Shown one piece after another: positions 25,352 through 34,107 of a stretch of DNA of 64,000 bases. The DNA comes from Sphingomonas faeni (GTDB lineage: Bacteria; Pseudomonadota; Alphaproteobacteria; Sphingomonadales; Sphingomonadaceae). The position numbers were made by a program, and so were the translations under genes. The number at the start of each line of letters is the position of its first letter. Position 1 is the first letter of the stretch. The stretch covers positions 1 through 64,000 of the forward strand of contig NZ_QAYE01000006.1 in NCBI RefSeq assembly GCF_003053745.1, in the 5' to 3' direction. Under the pieces are notes generated by a model. It saw nothing but the letters and a program-made list of their open reading frames with translations. It was not told the origin of the DNA and searched no databases.

Positions 25352-26059
25352 TCAGTCCTTGTACTTCATCTCCAGGAAGCGACCGCGAGTCGAGAGGTTG
25401 TCGAGGTCGCTTTGCGCCAGGCGTGCGGTCATCTCGCCGATTTCCTGTTCGATCAGCTTGAGGCCGTCGACCAGTTCGGCGTCGGGCGAGCGGCCGTTAC
25501 GCGGAGTGGTGCGGAGCGACGCCGGGACCTTCTCGTAATCCTTGACGAACGCCGGCAATTGCTCGCCGATCAGTTTCCGCACATCGACCGCTTCCTGCGT
25601 GTTCGCGTCGAGCGTCGCGAGTTGCGGGGTCAGCGTTTCGAGGCGCAGGCCGATCCGGTCGACCAAAGTCATCGCCGGTGCGGGGAGGGCGGGGCGTTGC
25701 GCTTCCAGCCAGCGTTCGGTCTGCGCGGGAAGAGCGCGGATGTCGACTGCCGCGAGCCGCTCGGGCGTAGGCGCGCGTTCCGCTGGCCAGACCGCGAATA
25801 GCACCGTGGCGGCGATCAGCAGCGCCATCACCAGCATCGCGCCGCCGATCCCGAGCGGCACGATCCATCCGATCACCATCGCTGCGATCAGGATCGCGAC
25901 GTCGGCGACCGCGATCCGGGTCAGCCGCTTGCCGATCGCCTGCGTCTGCCTTGCCCGTCCCCGCGATGGCGTGCGTGCGATGACGGTGCCCGTCCGGTCG
26001 TCCGAAATGCGCGACCAGGAGGCGCGGGCGCTGGCGATGGCGTCGTCGACTTCACTCAC
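25352..26059 (-). CDS. XpaC-like membrane protein (telA partner)
   Basis: A 235-residue protein with two adjacent membrane helices (residues about 50-95: VADVAILIAAMVIGWIVPLG and GGAMLVMALLIAATVLFAVW), then a long helical, likely coiled-coil tail ending GRFLEMKYKD. Position and layout match the XpaC family (5-bromo-4-chloroindolyl phosphate hydrolysis protein) that is paired with telA in many bacteria. Start: GTG at 26059, six bases after the telA stop; a longer frame exists only by reading telA out of phase. Function unknown. Confidence 0.72.
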   Translation of the reverse strand: MSEVDDAIASARASWSRISDDRTGTVIARTPSRGRARQTQAIGKRLTRIAVADVAILIAAMVIGWIVPLGIGGAMLVMALLIAATVLFAVWPAERAPTPERLAAVDIRALPAQTERWLEAQRPALPAPAMTLVDRIGLRLETLTPQLATLDANTQEAVDVRKLIGEQLPAFVKDYEKVPASLRTTPRNGRSPDAELVDGLKLIEQEIGEMTARLAQSDLDNLSTRGRFLEMKYKD

Positions 26060-26064
26060 GAGGG

Positions 26065-27276
26065 TTACATCGCCTCCAGCTTGAACGGGCTGGCGGAAGG
26101 TCCGCCCAACTGCCCCTGCGTCGCGCCTTCGGCCCGCGCGATATACCCTCGGGATTTGTCGACCTCGTTCGACAGCGCGCCGACGGTGACCTTCATCGAA
26201 TCGAGCGCCTTGAGCTTGAAGACGTCGATCGCGTCCATCGTGTCGTAGATATTCTGGAACGCGCGTTGCAGCGTCTCGAGCGGGATCGTCGCCGACGCCG
26301 CCTGTTCGTGGATCTGTGCGGTCTGCGATTTGAGCAGCTTGCCGGTCGAATCGATGATGTTGGCCGTGGTCGTGTTGAGCGCGGTGATCTGCTCCAGCAC
26401 CAGCTTCTGATTGGTCAGCGCCTGCGCTACCGTCACCGCGGTCCGCAACGCCGAGACGGTGGTGGTCGAGGCGCGATCGACGCCCTTCACCAGCTCGACA
26501 TTGTTCTTCTTGACCAGGTCGAGCGCGAGATAGCCCTGCACGGTGACCGCCATCTGCGTCAGCAGGTCCTGCGTACGCTGGCGCGTGTAGAATAGCGCGG
26601 TCTCGCGAATCGCCTTCGCCTTGGCGGGATGGGTGTGGTCGAGGTCGTTCGCGACGTCCTCCAGCTTGGCGTCCATCGTCTTCGACAGATGGATCATTTG
26701 CTCGAGCCGGCCCATCGCCGCCCACAAATTGGCGCGCTCGGTATCGATCGCGGCATTGTCCATCAGCAGCTCGTCCTTGCCCGAACCGAGGCTCTTCAGG
26801 ATCTGCGCGATGTGCGTCTGCGACGATTTGTACCCGTCGAAATAATTGCGCATCTTGCCACCGAACGGGATGATCCCGAACAGCTTCTGCGGCGCGGTGA
26901 GGTTGCCTTTCTTGCCGGGATCGAGATCCTCGACGACGCGGCGCAGCTCGGCGAGATCCTTGCCGACTCCGGTCTCCTGATCCATCGCCTTGACCGGGCG
27001 ATCGAGGAAGCGGTTCGACTGGCCGGCGGCGTCGCGGATTTCCTTCGCGCCCATCGCCGTGATCGCGTCGACGCGCTTGCCGAATTCGGGCGAATTGACG
27101 TCCTGCGCGACGAGATCGGTGACGAAGCTCGACACGCGCTCCTCGAGCTGCGACTTCACGCCGGCATCGACGGGGACGAGGCCGGACGCCTTCGCGGCCG
27201 CGACCGTGGGCACCGGATCGGGCGGGGTCAGCACCAGGCCAGGCTCTTCCGTCAGCGTGTTCGGGGTCGTCGCCAT
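26065..27276 (-). CDS. telA: Toxic anion resistance protein TelA family
   Basis: A 403-residue soluble, mainly helical protein of the TelA/YaaN family. Typical segments are FGIIPFGGKMRNYFDGYKSSQTHIAQILKSLGSGKDEL and RQRTQDLLTQMAVTVQGYLALDLVKKNN, followed by STTTVSALRTAVTVAQALTNQKLVLEQI. Members are linked to tellurite and bacteriocin resistance, but the molecular role is unclear. GGAG lies 11 bases before the ATG. First gene of a three-gene unit with the XpaC-like protein and the CxxC microprotein. Confidence 0.93.
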   Translation of the reverse strand: MATTPNTLTEEPGLVLTPPDPVPTVAAAKASGLVPVDAGVKSQLEERVSSFVTDLVAQDVNSPEFGKRVDAITAMGAKEIRDAAGQSNRFLDRPVKAMDQETGVGKDLAELRRVVEDLDPGKKGNLTAPQKLFGIIPFGGKMRNYFDGYKSSQTHIAQILKSLGSGKDELLMDNAAIDTERANLWAAMGRLEQMIHLSKTMDAKLEDVANDLDHTHPAKAKAIRETALFYTRQRTQDLLTQMAVTVQGYLALDLVKKNNVELVKGVDRASTTTVSALRTAVTVAQALTNQKLVLEQITALNTTTANIIDSTGKLLKSQTAQIHEQAASATIPLETLQRAFQNIYDTMDAIDVFKLKALDSMKVTVGALSNEVDKSRGYIARAEGATQGQLGGPSASPFKLEAM

Positions 27277-27428
27277 GCTCGTGTCTCCGTTCGGTGGGGC
27301 ATCGTGGCTGCAACCCGCCCCGCGTTCAAGTGGCGTATATAGATAATACACTCAGGCTTGCCAACAGCTCTCCTTGAAACCGGTGGGTGGCGTGGACAGC
27401 TTGGTCGCGACATCACAGGAGTTCCAGC

Positions 27429-28442
27429 ATGCGCGCCATCGGCTACACCAAGTCGCTCCCGATCGACGATCCGCAGTCGCTCGTCGACCTCGACCTCCCC
27501 AAGCCCGAGGCGACCGGCCGCGATCTGCTCGTCGAGGTGAAGGCGGTATCGGTCAACCCGGTCGACACCAAGATCCGCCAGCGTCGCCAAGATCCGGACG
27601 GCAAGCCGCAGGTGCTCGGCTGGGACGCATCGGGCGTCGTCGTCGCGGTCGGTGCGGACGTGACCGGGTTCAAGATCGGCGATGACGTGTTCTACGCGGG
27701 TGCGATCGACCGGCCCGGTACCAACTCGGAGTATCACCTCGTCGACGAACGCATCGTCGGCCACAAGCCGCAGTCGCTCGACTGGGCGCAGGCGGCGGCG
27801 TTGCCGCTGACCTCGGTCACCGCGTGGGAGACGCTGTTCGACCGGCTGGACGTGCGCAAACCCGTCCCCGGCGCGGCGAACGCGATCCTGATCATCGGCG
27901 GGGCAGGCGGGGTCGGCTCGATCACGATCCAGCTCGCGCGGCAACTCACCGACCTGACCGTGATCGCCACCGCGTCGCGCGACGAGACGCGGAGCTGGGT
28001 CGAAGATCTCGGCGCGCATCACGTGATCGACCACCGCAAGCCGCTCGCCGCGCAGGTCGAGGCGCTCGGGCTGGGGGCGCCGGGGTTCGTGTTCTCGACG
28101 ACGCATACCGACGAGCACATCGCCGAGATCGGGGAGCTGCTGGCGCCGCAGGGCCGGCTGGCACTGATCGACGATCCGAAGACGCTCGACATCGTGCCGC
28201 TCAAGCAGAAGTCGATCTCGGTGCACTGGGAGCTGATGTACACGCGCTCGCTGTTCCAGACCGTAGACATGGGCGAGCAGGGGGTATTGCTCGACGAGGT
28301 TGCGCGGCTGGTCGATGCGGGGACGATCCGGACGACGCTCGCGGAGAATTTCGGGACGATCGATGCGGCGAATTTGCGGCGGGCTCATGAGCGGATCGAG
28401 AGCCACACAGCGAAGGGCAAGATCGTGCTGGAGGGGTTTTGA
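27429..28442 (+). CDS. Zinc-type alcohol dehydrogenase-like / quinone oxidoreductase
   Basis: A 337-residue medium-chain reductase of the ZADH/QOR group. N-terminal GroES-like domain (DLLVEVKAVSVNPVDTKIRQ, VLGWDASGVVVAVG) and a nucleotide-binding GGAGGVGSITIQLARQL motif near residue 160, typical of NADPH. Zinc ligands of true alcohol dehydrogenases are absent, which favours quinone/enone reduction. AGGAG lies 5 bases before the ATG. Divergent from telA across a 152-bp spacer. Confidence 0.92.
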   Translation: MRAIGYTKSLPIDDPQSLVDLDLPKPEATGRDLLVEVKAVSVNPVDTKIRQRRQDPDGKPQVLGWDASGVVVAVGADVTGFKIGDDVFYAGAIDRPGTNSEYHLVDERIVGHKPQSLDWAQAAALPLTSVTAWETLFDRLDVRKPVPGAANAILIIGGAGGVGSITIQLARQLTDLTVIATASRDETRSWVEDLGAHHVIDHRKPLAAQVEALGLGAPGFVFSTTHTDEHIAEIGELLAPQGRLALIDDPKTLDIVPLKQKSISVHWELMYTRSLFQTVDMGEQGVLLDEVARLVDAGTIRTTLAENFGTIDAANLRRAHERIESHTAKGKIVLEGF

Positions 28443-28483
28443 CGCACCGCGCCATGCCGGGGTTGTACCGTTAACCTAGGCCA

Positions 28484-28587
28484 CCACCCCGGCGAAGGCC
28501 GGGGCCCAGTTGGGGGACGTTGCTAACGGGTGGCGGCGAGTCGTTATTGCCGCCTTTCCAACTGGGCCCCGGCCTCCGCCGGGGTGG
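28484..28587. repeat. Palindromic element, family B (copy 1)
   Basis: CCACCCCGGCGAAGGCCGGG arm, loop, and matching CCCCGGCCTCCGCCGGGGTGG arm. Together with the following family D copy it fills the 358-bp gap after the oxidoreductase gene. Confidence 0.9.
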
Positions 28588-28628
28588 ATAGTGGAGGATG
28601 GGACGCTTTAGGTGGTCGCCACCTCACG

Positions 28629-28753
28629 ATCCTCCCCCGCAAGGGGGAGGTGGCAGGCTCTTGCCTGACGGAGGGGGCGGCAAGCGACCACGCCGGATTC
28701 GTGTCCTCCCCCTCCGTCCCCTTCGGCGACACCTCCCCCTGGCGGGGGAGGAT
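28629..28753. repeat. Palindromic element, family D (copy 2)
   Basis: ATCCTCCCCCGCAAGGGGGA ... GGTGGCAGGCTCTTGCCTGA ... CCCCTGGCGGGGGAGGAT. It ends 47 bp before the next start codon, so it is within the promoter region of the downstream gene. Confidence 0.9.
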
Positions 28754-28800
28754 TGCAATATCCGCTCTGGCGCCCCGGCAAACACGCGATACTCTGCACC

Positions 28801-29778
28801 ATGCTCCGCCCGCTGATCCTCGCGCTCGCTCTCCTCCCCGCGGCCGCCACGAATCGTCCCCCACCAGCCGACCCGCTCACCGCTACGATCCACACCGAAG
28901 ACGCCGACCGCTTCGCCGCGCTGTTCGCCAAGACCAAGGGCAAGCCCACCGCCGCGCAGCTGAAACGCGACTATCTCGACAAGGGCAGTTTCGGGATCGG
29001 CGTCTTCACCCCCGGCCGGATCGTCGACGCGGACAATCTCGCGCGCGCCATCGCCGCCAACCCGACCCGCTACGCGCAGGCGATCAAAACCTGCCTCCCC
29101 GCCGCCAAGGCCGCCACCGCCGATCTCCGCGCGATCTATCTCGGCCTCCGCGGCGCGCTCCCCGACGTGAAGCTCCCGCAAGTCTATATAGTCTTCGGCG
29201 CGAACACGTCCGGTGGCACCGCCAAGCCCGGCGCGCAGGTGCTCGGGCTCGAAGTTCTGTGCCGGATGTCGCCGACGCCTGAAAAACTGCGCCAGACGCT
29301 GCGGCACTTCTTCGCGCACGAGACGGTGCATTCGTTCCAGCAGGACGCCGGGATGACGCTCGCCCGCGACCCGCTGCCCACCGCCATCCTCGTCGAGGGC
29401 GCCGCCGACTTCATCGCCCAGCTCGTCACCGGCGAGGAGCCCGACGCCGCCCGCGCCGCCTGGGCCACCCCGCGTGAAGCGGAACTCTGGCGCCAGATGC
29501 AGGCCGACATCGCGCTCACCCGCAAGCTCACCGACAAGGACGACCCCGAGGAAGGCTCAGCCGAAGCCAAGGCCTATGCCCGCTGGATCGGCAACTACTC
29601 CACGCCGCCTGCCGGCTGGCCGCCCGAACTCGGCTATTGGATGGGGCTGCGGATCTGGCAGCGTTACTATGCCGCCGCACCCGACAAGCACGCCGCGCTG
29701 AGGGCAATGCTGGCGGTCCGCGATCCTCGTGCCATTCTCGCCGCCGGAACATACAAGCGCCGCGGAGGTTCCCTCTAA
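28801..29778 (+). CDS. Secreted protein with HExxH zinc-peptidase motif
   Basis: A 325-residue protein with a signal peptide (MLRPLILALALLPAAATN). Residues 173-177 read HETVH (in FFAHETVHSFQQD), and VEGAADFIAQL about 25 residues later offers a Glu as third ligand, the arrangement of gluzincin peptidases. It looks like DUF2268-type predicted Zn proteases. Start chosen at the signal peptide ATG. Substrate unknown; envelope role inferred. Confidence 0.78.
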   Translation: MLRPLILALALLPAAATNRPPPADPLTATIHTEDADRFAALFAKTKGKPTAAQLKRDYLDKGSFGIGVFTPGRIVDADNLARAIAANPTRYAQAIKTCLPAAKAATADLRAIYLGLRGALPDVKLPQVYIVFGANTSGGTAKPGAQVLGLEVLCRMSPTPEKLRQTLRHFFAHETVHSFQQDAGMTLARDPLPTAILVEGAADFIAQLVTGEEPDAARAAWATPREAELWRQMQADIALTRKLTDKDDPEEGSAEAKAYARWIGNYSTPPAGWPPELGYWMGLRIWQRYYAAAPDKHAALRAMLAVRDPRAILAAGTYKRRGGSL

Positions 29779-29869
29779 AGGCGACGAAATGCCGCCCGGT
29801 CTTCCCGCGGCGCAACAATTACGCTATGGCGCGCGCCAACCCCGTTCCTCGTTTCAAGAGAATACATTC

Positions 29870-31714
29870 ATGAGCCTCCGCAACGTGGCGATCATTGCGC
29901 ACGTCGATCACGGCAAGACGACGCTGGTCGACCAGCTCTTCCGCCAGTCCGGCACCTTCCGCGACAACCAGCGCGTCGAAGAGCGCGCAATGGATTCGAA
30001 CGACCTCGAAAAAGAGCGTGGCATCACCATTCTCGCCAAGCCGACCTCGGTCGACTGGACTCCTCCCGGCGAGTCCGAGAGCATCCGCATCAACATCGTC
30101 GACACGCCCGGCCACGCCGATTTCGGCGGCGAAGTCGAGCGCATCCTGTCGATGGTCGACGGCGTCGTCCTGCTGGTCGATTCGTCGGAAGGCGCGATGC
30201 CGCAGACCAAGTTCGTCACCGGCAAGGCGCTGGCACTCGGCCTGAAGCCGATCGTCGTCGTCAACAAGGTCGATCGCAACGACGCGCGCATCCAGGAAGT
30301 GCTCGACGAAGTGTTCGACCTGTTCGTGTCGCTCGACGCCAACGACGACCAGCTCGACTTCCCCGTGCTCTATGCATCGGGTCGCAACGGCTATGCCTCG
30401 ACCGACATGGACGCGCGCGAAGGCACGCTGATCCCGATGTTCGAGACGATCGTGAAGCACGTGCCCCCGCCCGCCGTGGAAGTCGCCGGCGTGCCGTTCA
30501 CCTTCCTCGTCACGCTGCTCGACCGCGATCCGTTCCTCGGTCGCGTCCTCACGGGTCGCGTCAATTCGGGTACCGTGAAGACCAACCAGGCGATCCACGC
30601 GCTCGATAATGACGGCAAGATCATCGAGACCGGTCGTGCGTCCAAGATCATGTCGTTCCGTGGTCTCGAGCGGGTTCCCGTCGACGAAGCCAAGGCCGGT
30701 GACATCATCTCGCTGGCAGGTCTCTCGGTCGCGACCGTGGCCGACACGATCGCCGACATCACGGTGACCGAGCCGCTGCACGCGCAGCCGATCGATCCCC
30801 CCACGCTGTCGATGCGTTTTGCCGTGAACGACTCGCCGATGGCGGGCCGCGAGGGCAGCAAGGTGACGAGCCGCATGATCCGCGAGCGCCTGTTCCGCGA
30901 AGCCGAGTCGAACGTCGCCGTGAAGGTGACCGAGGCGGCCGACAAGGACAGCTTCGAAGTCGCCGGCCGCGGCGAGCTTCAGCTGGGCGTGCTGATCGAG
31001 ACGATGCGCCGCGAAGGCTTCGAGCTCGGCATCTCGCGTCCGCGCGTGCTGTTCGGCGAGGACGAGAACGGCAAGAAGACCGAGCCGTACGAGACCGTCA
31101 TCATCGACGTCGACGAAGAGCATTCGGGCACCGTCGTCGAGAAGATGAACACGCGTAAGGCCGAGCTGACCGACATGCGTCCGTCGACCGGTGGCAAGAC
31201 CCGCATAACCTTCTCGGCGCCGTCGCGCGGGATGATCGGCTATCACGGCGAGTTCCTGTCCGACACGCGCGGCACGGGCATCATGAACCGGCTGTTCGAG
31301 AAGTACGGTCCGCACAAGGGCGCGATCGAAGGCCGCAAGAACGGCGTGCTGATCTCGAACGGTTCGGGCGAGGCGAACAACTACGCACTGGGCCCGCTCG
31401 AAGAGCGCGGCATCCTGTTCGTGGGCCACGGCGAGGCGCTCTATGAGGGCATGATCGTCGGCGAGAACGCCAAGCCGGACGACCTCGAGGTCAACCCGAT
31501 GAAGACCAAGGCGCTGACCAACTTCCGCGCGAGCGGCGGCAAGGACGACCAGGTCCGCCTGTCGCCACCGAAGCGCGCGACGCTGGAGCAGGCGATCGCG
31601 TATATCGACGACGACGAGATGGTCGAAGTCACGCCAAAGTCGATCCGCCTGCGCAAGCGCTTCCTCGATGCCAACGAGCGCAAGCGCGCTAGCCGGGCTA
31701 AGCAGAGCGCCTGA
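29870..31714 (+). CDS. typA: Translational GTPase TypA/BipA
   Basis: A 614-residue ribosome-binding GTPase. G1 is [15 protein letters not shown] (residues 9-23), G2 RGITILAK, G3 [13 protein letters not shown]4 VNKVD. EF-Tu-like domain 2, domains III and V, and the C-terminal BipA domain (YDEHGKTLR-like [34 protein letters not shown]) are present at the normal length. It aids 50S assembly and growth at low temperature. An SD-like AAGAGA lies before this ATG. A terminator follows at 31821-31855. Confidence 0.97.
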   Translation: MSLRNVAIIAHVDHGKTTLVDQLFRQSGTFRDNQRVEERAMDSNDLEKERGITILAKPTSVDWTPPGESESIRINIVDTPGHADFGGEVERILSMVDGVVLLVDSSEGAMPQTKFVTGKALALGLKPIVVVNKVDRNDARIQEVLDEVFDLFVSLDANDDQLDFPVLYASGRNGYASTDMDAREGTLIPMFETIVKHVPPPAVEVAGVPFTFLVTLLDRDPFLGRVLTGRVNSGTVKTNQAIHALDNDGKIIETGRASKIMSFRGLERVPVDEAKAGDIISLAGLSVATVADTIADITVTEPLHAQPIDPPTLSMRFAVNDSPMAGREGSKVTSRMIRERLFREAESNVAVKVTEAADKDSFEVAGRGELQLGVLIETMRREGFELGISRPRVLFGEDENGKKTEPYETVIIDVDEEHSGTVVEKMNTRKAELTDMRPSTGGKTRITFSAPSRGMIGYHGEFLSDTRGTGIMNRLFEKYGPHKGAIEGRKNGVLISNGSGEANNYALGPLEERGILFVGHGEALYEGMIVGENAKPDDLEVNPMKTKALTNFRASGGKDDQVRLSPPKRATLEQAIAYIDDDEMVEVTPKSIRLRKRFLDANERKRASRAKQSA

Positions 31715-31820
31715 GGCCAGCAAAGGCGAAGCCGGCTGAGCCTCAGGCGCTCGGCCGGCCTCGCTCAAGCGAGGTCCGACGACGCGGCTTTGCCGTGTCG
31801 CGCTGGGCAAAAGATGCAGA

Positions 31821-31855
31821 AGGGCCGGGGGGAAACCTCCGGTCCTTTTCGTTTT
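31821..31855 (+). terminator. Rho-independent terminator of typA
   Basis: Hairpin AGGGCCGGGG-GGAAA-CCTCCGGTCC with G-U and mismatch pairs, followed by TTTTCGTTTT. It lies 107 bp past the typA stop. Confidence 0.7.
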
Positions 31856-31918
31856 GCGATAAGGCCCGAGGGCAGCACTTACGCTGACGGTAACGCGAGC
31901 GGTCAGGGCTCAATAGGT

Positions 31919-32028
31919 GCACCTCCCCGGCGAAGGCCGGGGCCCAGGTGGAAAGGTCGCAGTAACTCGGCGCTGCCCTTCGTTAGCGACGTCCCCCAAC
32001 TGGACCCCGGCCTTCGCCGGGGAGGTGC
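31919..32028. repeat. Palindromic element, family B (copy 2)
   Basis: GCACCTCCCCGGCGAAGGCC / CCGGCCTTCGCCGGGGAGGTGC variants with GCCCAG and CCAACTGG inside. Part of the 427-bp typA to L,D-transpeptidase gap, which also contains a short CTCTCCTACCGGGAGAGGAA hairpin near 32055-32085. Confidence 0.88.
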
Positions 32029-32141
32029 CTGCTGTTGAGACTCAGAGGCGTTCCCAAACTCCTCTCCTACCGGGAGAGGAAGAGACGCCGAAGGCGGCGA
32101 AAGGTGAGGGCACGGAGCGCTACCACCCACTACCGCCCCCC

Positions 32142-32810
32142 TCAGGCAGCAGTAATCCGCCCACCCCGCGCCAACATCTCCCCACTCGTAACGATCACCC
32201 GATCCCCCAGCTTAACCTGCTCGAAAATCAGCTTCGCAAAAGCAGTCGGCACCCCAACGCACCCATGCGTAGCGTACTTCCCATCCATCAGCGCGCTGCC
32301 ATGGATCGAAACCCCATCATTGGTCAGCCGCATCATGTACGGCATCGGCGCCCCGTACAGGTTCGACACATGATGCGCGTCCTTCTGCGTGATCTTGAAC
32401 ACGCCGAGCGGGGTAGGCTTCTCGTCGGCGCCGTAGATCACCGCCGCCGTCCCGATCTCGTACCCGCTGCGAAAGATCGACAAGGTCTGCGCCACCAGGT
32501 CGACGGTGATCACGATCGGCCCCTCGGGCACGCCCTCGGTATCCCAGTAATACGCGCCATGCCGCAAAGGCTCCGGCACGTTCAGAACCCGCTTCACGAC
32601 ATACGCATCGGCCGGGTCCTCCGCAGCGACGGCAACGGGCTTTGGCGCCACCTTGGCAACCGGCGTAGCAACGGCAGCCTTGGCCACGCGCGCACCCTCG
32701 ACCGCCCGCACCTTCACCGGCGACCCGGACAGCGCCAGTCCACCGATCAGCACCGCACTCCCGCCGAGCACGGCAAAGGCGATCGCTCGCGTCGTCATCA
32801 TCCTGCGCAT
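32142..32810 (-). CDS. L,D-transpeptidase (YkuD family)
   Basis: A 222-residue periplasmic L,D-transpeptidase that forms 3-3 peptidoglycan crosslinks or anchors proteins. An N-terminal membrane anchor/signal (AIAFAVLGGSAVLIGGLALSG) precedes a YkuD domain with the catalytic motif SIHGSALMDGKYATHGCVGV carrying the nucleophilic Cys. A proline/alanine linker separates the two. Length is typical of short members. Confidence 0.92.
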   Translation of the reverse strand: MRRMMTTRAIAFAVLGGSAVLIGGLALSGSPVKVRAVEGARVAKAAVATPVAKVAPKPVAVAAEDPADAYVVKRVLNVPEPLRHGAYYWDTEGVPEGPIVITVDLVAQTLSIFRSGYEIGTAAVIYGADEKPTPLGVFKITQKDAHHVSNLYGAPMPYMMRLTNDGVSIHGSALMDGKYATHGCVGVPTAFAKLIFEQVKLGDRVIVTSGEMLARGGRITAA

Positions 32811-33022
32811 CGGCGCACCCTATCCGATATTCGTAAACAATGCCCAGCAAGCGCAGCGCCGCCCGCGTCCCCGCACGGGACCACCTCCGCCAGCTATACC
32901 GTGGGTTAACAAGCCGTTCCGAACCGGTTCAGGCCGAATCACCTAAAGCCTGAAACACGGTCGGACACTTATGCGTTTGTCCCAAGCGGACCGGGCGTAA
33001 CTAGTAACGGAGTTCGGAAGAG

Positions 33023-33427
33023 ATGAACGGATTTTTCAAGAAAGCAGGCCTCGGCGTGGCACTCGCCGCAACGGCTCTGACGGCAGCAGCACCAGCCGAC
33101 GCCCAGCGTTGGGGACGCGGCGGTTATGGGCGCGGCTATGGCGGCGGCTGGCACGGCCATCGTGGCGGCGGCAATGCGGCCGGAGCAGCGGTGCTCGGTG
33201 GCATCCTCGGCCTCGGCGTAGGTGCGGCGATCGCCAGCAGCAACAACCGCAACCGCTACTACGACCGCGGTTATTACAATGGCGGCTATTACGCGCAGCC
33301 ACCGGTGGCGTATTACAACCCGCCGGTCCGCACCTACTACCGCGAGGATTACCGCCCGCGGTGCTGGAACGAGTGGCGCGTCGATCCCTATTATGGCGAC
33401 CGGGTCTCGGTGCAGGTTTGCAGCTGA
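33023..33427 (+). CDS. Secreted Gly/Tyr-rich protein with glycine-zipper-like segment
   Basis: A 134-residue protein with a clear signal peptide (GVALAATALTAAAPADA). After a Gly/His-rich run, AAGAAVLGGILGLGVGAAIAS is a glycine-zipper-like helix that may sit in a membrane, followed by a Tyr/Pro-rich tail with a C-terminal pair of Cys (PRCWNEW, VQVCS). GGAAGAG precedes the ATG and a strong terminator follows. Similar proteins are common in sphingomonads but lack known function. Confidence 0.75.
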   Translation: MNGFFKKAGLGVALAATALTAAAPADAQRWGRGGYGRGYGGGWHGHRGGGNAAGAAVLGGILGLGVGAAIASSNNRNRYYDRGYYNGGYYAQPPVAYYNPPVRTYYREDYRPRCWNEWRVDPYYGDRVSVQVCS

Positions 33428-33447
33428 CCCGATCAGACGATCGCACG

Positions 33448-33479
33448 GAGGCGTCGGGAGCAATCCCGGCGCCTCTTTT
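33448..33479 (+). terminator. Rho-independent terminator
   Basis: Twelve-pair stem GAGGCGTCGGGA / TCCCGGCGCCTC with a GCAA tetraloop and one G-T wobble, then TTTT. It ends the Gly/Tyr-rich gene. Confidence 0.9.
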
Positions 33480-33535
33480 GCGTCCGGTGCCTTTTTTCTG
33501 GCGCGCCCCCGGTGCTTGCCGCTAGACGCGCGACC

Positions 33536-33856
33536 ATGACCGACACGCCAAACACCCCCGAGACCGAAGCCGCCGCCACCCCGGCCGCAACCGGCGACAC
33601 GCCCCCCGATCGCCTGTCGATCAACCAGCGCAGCCCGTTCTTCCAGCAGGACCTGCTCGAACGCGGCATCGGCATCCGCTTCAAGGACAAGGTGCGCCAC
33701 GACGTCGAGGAATATTGCATCTCGGAAGGCTGGATCCGAGTCGCGCTCGGCAAGAAGGTCGACCGCAACGGCAACGCTCTGACACTGAAGCTGGTCGGGC
33801 CTGTGGAGGCTTGGTTCGAGCGTCCGGCAGCGGGCGCGGACACCGACGAGGGCTGA
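33536..33856 (+). CDS. DUF3297 family protein
   Basis: A 106-residue cytosolic protein of the DUF3297 family. After an acidic, Thr/Ala-rich leader, the conserved core reads DRLSINQRSPFFQQDLLERGIGIRFKDKVRHDVEEYCISEGWIRVALGKKVDRNG. No function is known; members often look like glutathione peroxidase-adjacent small proteins. Length normal. Followed by two palindromic elements. Confidence 0.88.
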   Translation: MTDTPNTPETEAAATPAATGDTPPDRLSINQRSPFFQQDLLERGIGIRFKDKVRHDVEEYCISEGWIRVALGKKVDRNGNALTLKLVGPVEAWFERPAAGADTDEG

Positions 33857-33896
33857 TCTCGACGAGGTCGAAGCCTGCCTCCGAACCAAGGCAAGC

Positions 33897-33953
33897 ATGT
33901 TTCCCCGCGAAGGCGGGGACCCAGACTGGGCTCCCGCCTTCGCGGGAGAACAT
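33897..33953. repeat. Palindromic element, family A (copy 1)
   Basis: ATGTTTCCCCGCGAAGGCGG ... CCCAGACTGGG ... CCTTCGCGGGAGAACAT. Lies 41 bp past the DUF3297 stop. Confidence 0.88.
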
Positions 33954-33987
33954 GGAAGCGCGGACCATCGCTGCAAGACAGCCGCAA

Positions 33988-34072
33988 CCGTCATCCCAGC
34001 GAAAGCTGGGGTATCCCGCTTGGCGGACGCCGCGACCCGAACGGGAGATCCCAGCTTTCGCTGGGATGACGG
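33988..34072. repeat. Palindromic element, family C (copy 1)
   Basis: CCGTCATCCCAGCGAAAGCT and AGCTTTCGCTGGGATGACGG arms with a short central stretch. It lies between DUF3297 and the convergent ABC-F gene. Confidence 0.88.
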
Positions 34073-34107
34073 CGAGGGGCGAGGGACGTTACGCGGGGCG
34101 GGGGGCC

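Noticed and set aside
26060..27313. Long upstream extension of the XpaC-like frame (to 653 residues)
   Set aside because: The extension is an off-phase reading of telA with Arg-rich composition; the GTG at 26059 next to the telA stop fits a coupled start.
29819..31810. Minus-strand frame of 663 residues across typA
   Set aside because: Antisense shadow; the plus frame is a textbook TypA GTPase.
32921..32930. 10-bp palindrome GAACCGGTTC upstream of the Gly/Tyr-rich gene
   Set aside because: Short perfect palindromes of this length occur by chance in 64 kb and there is no second site or regulator to support it.
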